This document shows positions 35,560-64,000 of a DNA stretch of 64,000 nucleotides, piece by piece (positions within the stretch are counted from its first letter, which is position 1; each line of letters begins with the position of its first letter). The DNA comes from Sipunculus nudus (Eukaryota; Annelida; Sipuncula; Golfingiida; Sipunculidae). The stretch is taken from contig CM049317.1 of assembly GCA_026874595.1 (NCBI GenBank), positions 67,856,118-67,920,117 on the forward strand, written 5' to 3'. The translations under genes were made by a program, and so were the position numbers. A model generated the notes under the pieces. The model did not search any database. It saw only the letters and a list, made by a program, of their open reading frames with translations, and was not told where the DNA came from.

Positions 35560-36651
35560 ACCTATGACCTTGGCCTTTTGCCCACATATCAACTTGATCT
35601 TTTTTAAATGATGGGTAACTACTAACCACTTACATCTGGCCGTGTGTAATTACTTGGCAACCAATGAGTGAATAACTTAGACCTGCAACCTTTAACCTCC
35701 TGACCAGCTGACCTCAAAATCAATTAGTTTCTTCATGCAAAAAGACCCATAAATATGAACTTTGAATCACATTCAGTGATGCATAGATGTGGCATATGTG
35801 AAAGACTGAAGGTTTGGGTTTAACAGTTTCACTTGAAATATGTTCACAAGCATTTAGAACAATATTGTGACCTTGACCTTTGACCTTTTGAACCCAACAT
35901 CAATAGGCTTCTTCCCCTGTTGGTGGGTAAGCCATATATGACAGATGGAAAGTATAAATTGAAAAGTTTGCCTGAAAATGACTCCACGCAAGAAGAGGGT
36001 GCTGAGAGCTTGACCTTTGACCTCAAAAACAACAGGTCTTTTCCCCTGTTGGCAGAGAAGCGATATCAGTGCTGAAAGGTTTGGAATGAAAGGTCTAGCT
36101 TGAAATGTGTCCACAACCTTTTCAAAGAAGTGGATCCTGTGACCCTGACCTTTGACCTTGTGACCTCAACATCTATAGGATTCTTCTCCCACTTAGTAGG
36201 TGAGCTATATGTGAAAGATCAAAGAATTGGGATGAAAGGTTTGGCTTAAAATGCATCCACAGGCTTTTCAAAGAAGTTGGTTCTGTGACCTTGACCTTTG
36301 ACCTTGTGACCTCAAAATAATTATGGTTCTTCCCCTGTTGATAGGTGAGCTGTATGTGAAAGATGGAAGGTTTGGGATGAAAATTTTGGCTAAAAGAATT
36401 ATTTCTTGGGGGGGGGGTGCAAACACACCCCATAACTTCGAGAATACAGGTCGCAGTGACCTAATTTCAGGTTTGCAAGGAGATCATTTAAGAACCTCTA
36501 GGACTGCATAGGGTCACGGCCCTAGCCCCCACGGTTACGATTTGTGCCCTGCTAACGGACGGACGGACGGCCGGCCGGCCGGACGGAAGGACGACGGACA
36601 AAGACCCATCGCTATAGCCCAGTTTGACTGAAAGTCAGCTGAGCTAAAAAA
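35560..36651 (+). mobile_element. family-B element, long 3' portion with core tandem repeats
   Basis: Four to five ~130-146-bp core units carry TGACCTTGACCTTTGACCT, near 35868, 36010, 36143 and 36289. They are followed by a G-run, the (ACGG)/(CCGG) microsatellite (36553-36596) and the 3' end GTCAGCTGAGCTAAAAA (36634-36650). Whether its 5' end is the one at 34295 is unresolved. Confidence 0.68.
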
Positions 36652-37254
36652 AAATCTCTAGCTCCAGCAATCCTCTTGTTAAGGGAGTAAATATATTTCT
36701 TGAATTTTTTAAAAAGTGCATTATATTTGGGCCCATAACTTAAAACAGTTACGCAATACTGACACCATTTCTGGCATGTGCATAGCGAATGTATAGAAAA
36801 ATATGTATATTATATATGATCAAAGTCATAACAGTGGTTTTGATATTAGGCAGTCTTACAGTGTAACAATGGGTTTTTTAATGGAAAAATGAAGTTTTTC
36901 ATCAATATTTCGAAGGAATTAAGTCCTAGTGATAAAATTCTTGGCATGGTAGCGAAATTTGGAGACATCTAACTGTATGCTAAATTTAAGGAACTTAGAA
37001 CTGAAGCTGGGGAGCTGAGCTCTAGTAAACTGCATAACACTAGCTTGATGTAAACTTGATGTGACATGGTGCTTGAAAACTTTAAAAAATCTACAGTTTT
37101 TGATCAACTGGTTTCAAATTTTTGGTGTTAACAGACAAAATGCTAACAAAAACATGCTGTGAAAATTAAATCCACAGTACTTACAGGAAAAAAACGTGCC
37201 ATGGTCAAACTTGAGCAAAATTTAAGGTACCAATTTTATATTTTTGCCAATATT

Positions 37255-37290
37255 TAAACAAGGGACCCATGGGTCACGGCGCTCAGCTGA
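37255..37290 (+). mobile_element. solo 5' terminus of family B
   Basis: AAACAAGGGACCCATGGGTC + ACGGCGCTCAGCTGA sits inside copy 2 of the ~670-bp repeat. Flanking phrases resemble the uninterrupted order in copy 3 (near 38680-38700). It might instead pair with the 3' end at 39150-39166, giving a 1.9-kb element. Confidence 0.5.
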
Positions 37291-37669
37291 AGTTTGAAAT
37301 TTTTGCAAATACAAAATATGCAAAATATTCTACTGTAATGTTTTTCATTTATATAAGAATTTGAGAAGCTAAGAGGAAAGGGGCCCTCCTACTTGGTTAT
37401 TGTAAAGTTCTAAATATATGATTGCAAATTAATTCTCTGACAAGTCTGTCATGAAGAAAAACAGTAAAAGTTTTGAGATAATGTGATGCATATGAAATTT
37501 ACAGATGGACAGGCAAGTGGACAGAATGGACTAATACCTTTATTTCACTTTCAAGGTAAAAATGCATTTAAGTTTATATATAAGCCAATTTTTTAGCACA
37601 TCCACTTTTTCCATTAAAAGTTTTTATCTGAATCATTTTTTTTATTAAAAAGTTTTATAAATTTTTAAT

Positions 37670-37805
37670 AAAAAAACTGAAAATATAAGTTAAAATATTA
37701 GAATTATTGCAAAAGTTGCAATCATTATATATCCAGAGTAAAAAAACTGAAAATAAGTTAAAATATTAGAATTGTTGCAAAAGTTATTATATATCCAGTG
37801 TAGCT
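37670..37805. repeat. ~65-bp tandem duplication
   Basis: AAAACTGAAAATA-AGTTAAAATATTAGAATT-TTGCAAAAGTT...TATATATCCAG occurs twice in succession, with small indels. Nothing else of note nearby. Confidence 0.85.
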
Positions 37806-39239
37806 CATATTGGGTTATATTATGCATACACATATATTTTATTATTTTTAAATCACAAATGTTTAAGCTGAATTTAAAAGAAAATAATGCCATAACATAG
37901 CATCTACAAGATTATTCCTTGAATCACTATTAAAAAGTTTTGCACATTGGAGAATTCAGTACATGCTTAATTTTATTCACCGAGATAAAATAAAAGATTC
38001 AGTAAAATTGATAAAATAAAACATCTTTTCAAATAAAGTATACACATTGTTGGTTGAATGAGGGACAAACAATATCATTGTGCTAATTACTATCTCAGCT
38101 TTAATTTATTACTGGAATTAATAGTCAATTTCACACCTGGTGAAGTTTTTACTCTTCTGAAGTGAGGAATTACTTATCTGATGAACATCCACACTTTCAT
38201 AGCAATACACCACTTTGTGGACACAATTAAATGTGCACTTTAATCATTGTAACCCTGGTGGTACAATACAAAATCTAAAATGTAGCATAGCCTAGAATAA
38301 GAATGAATCAAATACAGAAAATAATAACATTCATCTAGTTTATGCACCATCGGGGGGGGGGGGGGGAGTGCAGTGCAGAGGGGAAGCCTGCTGGTAGTGG
38401 CAAAGCTGAGCCAAGGCAAGCTGCCTGGGGTGGGTTACATAATGCAAGTGAAGGCTGTACTACTAGGTGGGCTAGATGTAAACAACACTTGACATGGTGT
38501 ATGAAAACTTGAATAAAAATCTACTCTTTCCAATTAATTCCTTAGAAATTTCAGATTTTAAAAGATTAAATCCTTATGTATATATGCTGTGAAAATTAAA
38601 TCAACAGTGCTTACAGGGAAAAAACGTGCCATTGCCAAAGTTGGACAAAATTTAAGGTATTGATTTTTTATTTATGCTAATAACTTGAAAAATTTGCAAA
38701 ATTCAGATCTTATTTTGGGTAAACAATTGAATCTTGATTGAATAAAGTTATATTCCTGAAAAAAAGTCTCTAGCTTCAGCAATTCTCATGTTAGGTGAGA
38801 AAATATACTTCCTGATTTTTTTTAAAATTGCATTATATTTTGGCCCACAACTTCAAAATAATACCCAACACTGATCTAATTTTTGGCATGTTAATAGAAA
38901 ATGTATGGAAGGCAGCCTTGAAGTGTAACAATGGCTTTTTATGGAAAATGGAGATTTCTCCTTAATATCTCGAAGGAACGAAGCCCTATTGACCAAATTT
39001 TCGGTATGGTAGGAGATTTTGGAGACATCTAATCGTATGCAAAATTTGCGAATCGTAGGTCCAACGGTTTAAAAATGTGCCCTGTTAACGGACGGACGGC
39101 CGGACGGATGACGGACAATGGACCACGACTATAGCTCAGATGACTTATAGTCAGCTGAGCTAAAAAATTTAACAGATTTTTATCTAATTTTTGGTATACA
39201 ATTAAATTTTGATCAATTAAAGTTGTATCTCTCATACAC

Positions 39240-39293
39240 ACAAAGCGTTTTGCTCTCTCACACATAGGGCATTTTGCTAACTCTTTCTCTCTC

Positions 39294-39327
<34 letters not shown>

Positions 39328-39346
39328 ACACACAGTGTTTTGCGTG

Positions 39347-39379
<33 letters not shown>

Positions 39380-39545
39380 TCATACACACAAAGCGTTTTG
39401 CTGTCTCACACATAGGACATTTTGCTAACTCTCTCTCTCTCTCAACTACAAACAGCTTTTTACTCTCTCTATCTCTCTTTTTTTTTCTCTCTCTCTCTCT
39501 CTCTCACAGCTCATTTTGCTCTCGTTCTCTCTCTCTCAAACACAC
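39240..39545. repeat. (CT)n-rich compound microsatellite
   Basis: CT tracts are separated by repeated phrases (AAAGCGTTTTGCT, CACACATAGG-CATTTTGCTAACTC). The long Ser/Leu open frame on the plus strand is an artefact of the repeat. Confidence 0.93.
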
Positions 39546-39599
39546 GCACACACTCCCTTCATTAACAAACAACAGAAAAAATATCAAAATGCATGTTCT

Positions 39600-41069
39600 A
39601 GTGTATGTATTCTGATACTACACAGCATGTATACAAACATAATACAATGGTATTTACATTTAGTTGAGTATTGGCAGGTACTGAACATACACATTACATT
39701 CTACAGGCAGAGTTACCCTATTGAACCAATGTTGAGTAATAGTATGCAGGCAAGAATGATAAACTTTCACAAAAGTTCACAGGTATTAAAAAATATATGT
39801 ATGAAAAAACATGTCATGCATTATGAAAATTTAGCATGTACAGCACCCTATAGCCTACATGCTATATTACATGTTTAACATATAAAGAAAAACATAATAA
39901 TAATGATAAATATTTTTATCTTGTACCATCAGAGGTAATTACAGCAGTTTTAATATCTATTCAAAGCTTGGAAGCCCTTTGATATGAGAATTTCCGTGGC
40001 CAAATTTGTAATATACAACAGAAGACCACGGGGTATAACATGCATTAAAAAGAAAGAAAAAGGCATTAAAAGAAAAGAAAATCTTTGACAAAAAAAATTC
40101 AAAAAGATACCATACAATGCAAATCAATTATCAATCTTTCTTTGTAACAATCCTTCTTTAATATATAAAACATCATATTGCATGAGAGATAAAAAAAAAA
40201 CTTTCTTAATTCCAGTTTCATTATCCTATATTTGCAATTTTATTTAGAAAATATGATACAACGTCCCTATTTCTCAAGCACCACATAAATTTCAGGTACA
40301 TGAATATATAAAATAAATATGATCAAATATATTTAGCATTTAAACCTTCAAAAGAGCAAATTTGTATCCATTATAAACTATTATTGATACACATGCCACC
40401 TAGTGGCAGATAAAAGAACTAATTGTCTTGTATTTTAAGATGTTGGTTTTGCTGCATTGACAAGGCATTAACCAGACATAAACACCATACTTACAAAACT
40501 ACCAAAAACAGCTACTTCATTTTTAATATAAAGAAATTATTTAAGTAAACAAAGACATAAACAGTTTGTATTAATTTAACTTACCTAATTACATTCATAA
40601 TGACAGCAAACATGGGAATGCTTACATTCAAATCAATATGATAAAACAATATATGGCACATGTGTAGGTGACAAGTAAAACTTATAAATATCATTATAAG
40701 AGACTGCCATTCAACAAGCCTCACCTAGGCTCAACAATACATGAAAACTGTATCCACATAAACCTTATGACAAAGCATTAAATGCGATATCAGTTACATA
40801 ATGTTTGACATAAATCCAGATAATGCATATGAATGGGTTGTATGTAATGGACATTTCCTGTAATCTGAGTGCAGCAGTCTCTGTAACTAGAAAGCTGAAA
40901 ATGTCTAAAAGTTCTATATTTCATAAACATGTTTTATTGATATTTAAAATGCAAGTTCTGTTTTAATCTGAGTTTCAGCATAAAAGTTGCCAAGGCATCC
41001 AGCATTCAGAAAAATAGAAACATAAAAATATGCTGTCATTTTATTTACAAATCAATGTAGTGTGTGTGG

Positions 41070-41159
<90 letters not shown>

Positions 41160-42466
41160 CTTAGATATATTCAATGCAGAAAATTTGGTGTTTACAGCAA
41201 ATAAGACAAATTCCTCCCTTAATCCTTATAATTAGATTTAACAAATAGGCTTAACATGATCATTTATATCAGCCACTAGGCTTCAAGAAAGAATGTTCTC
41301 TGCAACTATAAATAAATCAGCATTTTATTAGCAGTGCTGGTTCTGTTTATCATCAATGGCTGTGACAGGAGTCAAAAATATCACTATAATATCCTTAAAC
41401 ATTCCAAATTATTTATCATCTGTATTTCATGGAGAGTGTGCAAGTCCTTTTTTATGTTAACAATACAAGCAATAATGTAACTGCACCATGAGCATTAATG
41501 TCTGTGTCATTATAAATCAAGCTGACATATTATGATGCAAGAAATAAATACGTCCTTACAAACCAAACAAGTCACGTCTCACGATCATGTTGCATATTTC
41601 TAAACTGGTCCAGTTTGTAAAGCTATCTAGACTTACTATTGCTACATGGCAAGACCTGGGAAAAGTGATGCCATCTGGCAGCAATTTATATAACTAATTT
41701 GTTATTCTCTGACCCTCATGCTTAAGCCAGCACAAAACTTCTCAACTCAGTCAAATCTAAGGTGGCATGAAATTATTTTGCATAGTTTATAACACATTAC
41801 TGACTCAAAGGTCTACATATTTCATATTCTAATCATTTCTCATGTTCCAAATCTGATATGTCAGCTAAACCAAGTATCATACATTTCTTCAAATGCCTAA
41901 ATGATATTTTGGGCTGGCAGTGAGAAATAATAAACACATCACTGGGTTTTATTTACACACTTTTCCTATATAGTGCACAGCACAATATGTATACCTTTTA
42001 ATTAACACTTAAAATGGGTAAAAATTGCATTTGTGCCAGCAGGAAATATGGCAGTACCTTTGCATAAAATACAAAAAAAAAAAAAATAACAAAGACTAAG
42101 TAAGCCAGGCATGTTGTATGTTTTGGCAGTGGATATATGTCATAATGCTGCTCAAAATCTTTCTGTACAAGGACATAAGTTATAGTGATCTTATGGACGA
42201 TAAGGCATGAGCACTTTTTCAGATCTTTAATTATACATACTGCAATAAAAAAAAGACATTTTAATCAGAAATAAAAAGGGCATCTAGTTTGTAAAATGGC
42301 AGGTGATCATAAAAACGTTTTATTTTTAATTTATCAAAATATATGTCATGATATGCTTTCAGTTTCTTAAACAAATCTCGAGTCTGGTCATTTAGATTTA
42401 TGCATATTCATGATGACCATAAATAGATGTATACTTGCATCACATCAAGACCAAAAACAAAGTAGC

Positions 42467-42515
<49 letters not shown>

Positions 42516-42746
42516 CACCTTTAAACCTTTTAAAAAACTTGTTCAATTTTAAAGATAAAACAAGTTTAACATAATCTTTCATATGATATTTGAGTAATTT
42601 GAGACCTCAAGAAATGCAGTCTAGAAGCAGTTCTAATCCTGGCAAAGGACAGGTTACTTCCTGTGTATGAGAATATATACTGGACTGCCAGGAAGGCTGT
42701 CATGTTTTCATGAGGAGTTGCAGGGGGGTAGTCTCCTATTTTTAGA
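39600..42746 (-). other. 3' flank of gli, presumed long 3' UTR
   Basis: Unique AT-rich sequence after the gli stop codon, with an (AC)n tract (42472-42507) and an (AT)n tract (41071-41158). Several minus-strand AATAAA hexamers (for example opposite 42318-42324, 41041-41046 and 40250-40256) could end the transcript; none stands out. No other gene seen. Confidence 0.4.
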
Positions 42747-60378
<17,632 letters not shown>

Positions 60379-63300
60379 CTGGAAAATAAAGTAATAATAA
60401 TAAATAAATATTATAATTATAAATAATTATTAAATTTCCTATACCCTTGAGTTGTTGCAAACAGTTACATTGGATGTAACTGATTTAATCCAAAGGAGAA
60501 AGATACCGATGTAAGAGAGGTCACAGAATAAAGCCCGGTATACATGTAACTCTACATCAATGATACTTCTGTGATTACTCCCACAGACGTAATGCTGACA
60601 TTACATTATGTGTGCATGATATTATGCTGAATGCACTTTTTGAACAGCTTGTTAGCAACCAAAATTTTTCTTTCTGGGATCTGTGTTCATTACATTCAAA
60701 CAAATTAGAATATTTTCTACCTTTTGGTCTGCATACGACCCATGAAAATGTAGTGTATTTCTGTGAAAATAAAATACTTCATCAGCCTAAATGTATGCAT
60801 TTTCATATTATCACAAAAGTAACGCGCACATATCGCAGATGAACCATTATATTTACACACAGGCTTCAATTTGCTATTCAAGCTACAGGCACACTTCTAA
60901 ACTGGAAAGGTTTCTGTGAAGGGGGTTGCCTATGGGGGAAGGGGGCTCCCTTGATTTATAACAGGTAGATGACTGGTAGGCTGTTAAGACTTGGGCATAT
61001 ATGCTTGCTGTATACACATAAGGCCTGTAAATTTCTGAGATGTTTTGATTCAATCTCATTAAAAATTATTGTCTTTCTATTTCACAAGTCATTTCTTATT
61101 TCTATTATTGTAAATATAAAAAACCTTCTCATTGAGACATATCTATCTAAAGTTTCTTTCCTGTGTATTGCCTAACTTATCAATACAATGTGACCTAAGC
61201 CTTTACAAGGGAAAAGTAATATTTTGATCTCATTCCTCACTATGCTAATTAACGTCTAATAAAGATAATTTTTCTGTTGGATAATGGTGCTTACTACATC
61301 ATTTGTACTGTTTATCTCTGCTTGTAATTAAAAAAGTATGAAATTAACTGTAAATGTAACATCTGAAATTTATTATTGTATGCCCCATCCTATGGTAAAC
61401 TAGACATTTCTTGGCACCGCAGGTGCCAGAGTATCCCCAGACATAGTACCCCCCCCCCTTTAAGAATAGGCCCCCATTTTTAGCAGCATATACTGACACT
61501 TGGCATATTTATTGTTTCTTCCATCTATCAATCCAAAATCTTTTTGAAGATGTTGGTCCTTTGACCTTGATCTTTTTAAAGATGTGTCCTGTGACCTTTG
61601 ACCTCATGACCCCAAAATCAATTCGGGTCTTGCTTTTCCAATGGGACATATACAAATCAAGTTTGAAATCTATACATCAATAAAGCAGGAATTATCATCC
61701 AGAAACTAATTTTTGGACAGATGGCTCCTGTGACCTTAACCTTTGACCTTGTGACCTCAAATTTGATAGGGTTCTTCCTCTCTTAGTAAGTGAGCTAAAT
61801 GTGCAAGATGAAAGATCTGAGATGTGTCCTGTGACCTTGACCTCTGACCTCATGACCCCAAAATCAATTTGGGTCTTGCTTTTTCAATGGAACAAATACA
61901 AGTCAAGTTTGAAATCCATACATCAATAAAAGCAGGAATTATCATCCAGAAACTAATTTTTGGACAGATGGCTCCTGTGACCTTCACCTTTGACCTTGTG
62001 ACCTCAAAATTGATAGGGGTCTTCCACTCTTGGCAGGTGAACTATATGTGCAAGATGAAAGATCTGAGATGAATTGTTTGGCTGAAAATGCATCTATTAT
62101 CTTTTTAAACAGGTTTCCTGTGACCTTGACCTTTGACCTCATGACCCCAAAATCAATTCAGGTCTTGCTTTTCCAATGGATCAAATACAAGTCAAGTTTG
62201 AAATCCATACATCAATAAAAGAAGGAATTAACATCCAGAAACTAATTTTTGGACAGATGGCTCCTGTGACCTTCACCTTTGACCTAGTGACCTCAAAATT
62301 GATAGGGTCCTTCCTCTCTTGGCATGTGAACTATACGTGCAAGATGAAAGATCTGAGATGAAATGTTTAGCTGAAAATGCATCCACATCTTTTTAAAGAT
62401 GTGTCCTATGAACTTAACCTTCGACCTCATGACCCCAAAATCAATTGGAGTCTTGCTTTTTCAATGGGACATATATAAGTCAAGTTTGAAATCAATACAT
62501 CAATAAAAGCAGGAATTATCATCCAGAAACTAATTTTTTGACAGATGGCTCCTGTGGCCTTGACCTTTGGCCTTGTGACCCCAAAATTGATATGGATCAT
62601 CCACTATTGGCAAGTGAGCTATATATTCAAGATGGAAGACCTGGGATGAAAGTTTGGCTTAAAATGCATCCACAGTATCTTTAAAGATGCCAGTCCAGTG
62701 ACCTTGACCTTTGACCTCATGACCTTAGAACCTATAGGGTTCTTACTTTAGTGGTGGGCTATACATAAGTCATGTTTGAAATCAATATGGCTATCAACAC
62801 TGGAGATATCATAAGAGGTGTGTGATTTTCACCATATATGGCAATATATAAGGTCAAGGCCACTCTCATAGGAAAGGTCATGACCCCAATTTAAATAAAC
62901 ATCATCCCATAACCCATACCTATGTATATGCATAATATAAAAGAAATCTGTCCATTAGTTTTTGACTTATAATGCTCACAGTACTGTAAGGTGGCAATTT
63001 TGGGAAAACAAGTAAAGAATAATAGGTGGCGCCACCAGTTTCTGGAACATGACAACCCTATCCATGATCTTCCATCCACTTGATTTTGGGATAAATCAAT
63101 GTAAGATTTCTTGAGATATGTGTGTGTAATTTTGTGTAATTTTCCCCAAAATTGGACCTATTCAAGGTCAAGGACACTCTCCTAGTAAAGGTCATGACCT
63201 CATTTTAAATAGGCGTCATCCTCTTACCCATATCTATACATATACTAAGTTTGGTAAAGTTCCGTGAAATATTTTTTGGGTTATTGCGCCAACAAGATTT

Positions 63301-64000
63301 ATATGCGGCAGTGGCGGCGGCGGCGGGACCGGTATGAAAACATAGTATCCCCCGACTTTGTCTGGGGATACAATTAATGACTGGCTTTGATTCAATTCAG
63401 AAATTATTCCATCCCCTTTTAAAGTCATATAAACATACCTTTAAGTTATGAGAAACTAATTCAAAGACAAGTTCCCAATTAAGGAACTTATTTGTGAGTC
63501 ACAGCTTCCATTCCAAACGTGTGTGGCTGCTTGAATGATTGAATTTTTGGCAGGCATTGTTATAATTTTTAATTCAAAATAATATGAATAACACTTAAAC
63601 ATGTTTAATTTATTACCTTCCTTAATTACCTCAAAGACATATATTCATTTTTGTATTAGTATTTTCTTAATTATTATTACTTATATATTTTTTTATTATT
63701 TTTATTATATATTATAACATTATTAATAGTAATATTAGCAATAGGATATGTCATACTGACTGATGAAGATGTTCACATGATGGATTTTGAAAACTGAAAA
63801 GGCCACAAAAAAACAATGGTAAAGTTAGGTAAGCACCACATGGACACAAACAAACATTCTTTTGGTAATTTTGTAACATATATTAACATATGTTCTAGAT
63901 TATCTGGAATCAAGAACGTTATGTAACACCAAGGGTCTCCCTACTATAGCAGCTTCCATTAAACCCAGTGGGGATGCCATGACACCCTGGCTACCCCTCT
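60379..64000 (-). other. gli intron or 5' region, no exon identified
   Basis: Apart from the family-A copy, this is unique AT-rich DNA. No further upstream gli exon was recognised, so this is likely a long intron reaching past the window edge. Confidence 0.6.
61398..63375 (+). mobile_element. family-A element, second complete copy
   Basis: Same ends as the copy at 56286: AACTAGACATTTCTT, GGCACCGCAGGTGCC, GTATCCCCAGAC on the left; GGC tract (63303-63330), GTATCCCC...GTCTGGGGATACAATT on the right. It has eight or so ~146-bp core units and a GGTGGCGCCACCAGTTT segment (63025-63041). The paralogous open frames of about 60 codons in each core unit are repeat by-products. Confidence 0.8.

Larger units (their letters stand above)
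34125..39166. repeat. ~670-bp tandemly repeated host sequence, three copies, interrupted by family-B elements
   Basis: The phrase ACGTGCCAT-G-CAAAGTTG..CAAAATTTAAGG occurs at 34160, 37195 and 38627. The following phrases (TTGAATCTTGATT-AATA, TCTCTAGC-TCAGCAAT, GCATTATATTTGG, GGAGACATCTAA) occur in order in copies 1 and 3. Copy 1 is split at 34295-36651 by family B. Copy 3 runs into its own ACGG tract and 3' hairpin (39087-39166). Confidence 0.65.

Noticed and set aside
39274-39878. Ser/Leu-rich open frame of 113-120 codons
   Set aside because: It is the translation of a (CT)n microsatellite, followed by ordinary AT-rich sequence.

Overview
This 64 kb window looks like AT-rich nuclear DNA of a marine invertebrate, most likely a bivalve mollusc. 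It holds spliced genes with GT-AG introns and phase-consistent exons, long AT, GA and CT microsatellites, and a heavy load of tandem-repeat-containing non-autonomous elements. Those elements carry ACGG-type microsatellites, palindromes and subterminal inverted repeats, and resemble the 'pearl'/HINE-like elements known from bivalves. The species call is inference. No prokaryotic, viral or organellar features were seen.

Two protein-coding genes are supported. (1) On the plus strand, 22537-29084, a single-pass membrane protein has two C-type-lectin-like domains (CTLDs), a Pro/Thr-rich stalk, a transmembrane segment and a 205-residue tyrosine-motif-rich cytoplasmic tail. Its 5' exon(s) with the signal peptide were not found. 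(2) On the minus strand, 60378 down to 42747, are the last fifteen coding exons of the single GLI/Cubitus interruptus-type Hedgehog effector. They include the SUFU-binding SYGH motif, all five zinc fingers, the phosphorylation cluster and the C-terminal activation region. The N-terminal start lies beyond the right edge. I see no functional link between the two genes; they lie tail to tail, separated by about 13.7 kb.

Layout: 1-2265 no gene; 2266-4570 a family-C element built on a 280-bp satellite; 4571-6250 no gene; about 6290-18030 a mosaic block of nested and tandem repeat modules (family D); 18031-22536 the lectin's upstream region; 22537-29084 the lectin gene; 29085-42746 intergenic DNA with family-B elements, two small inverted-repeat elements and the presumed gli 3' UTR; 42747-60378 gli; 60379-64000 a further gli intron or upstream sequence holding a complete family-A element.

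The most unusual points are these. A minisatellite fills a gli intron, and its monomer is a copy of the neighbouring exon's 3' end plus its 5' splice site. A set of repeat families with different sequences shares one architecture: 5' hairpin, 5' inverted-repeat arm, body, GC-rich or tetranucleotide microsatellite, and a 3' hairpin whose last arm pairs with the 5' end. The arms have changed in concert between families. Finally, a roughly 220-residue basic insertion with several proprotein-convertase-like sites sits inside the second lectin domain.
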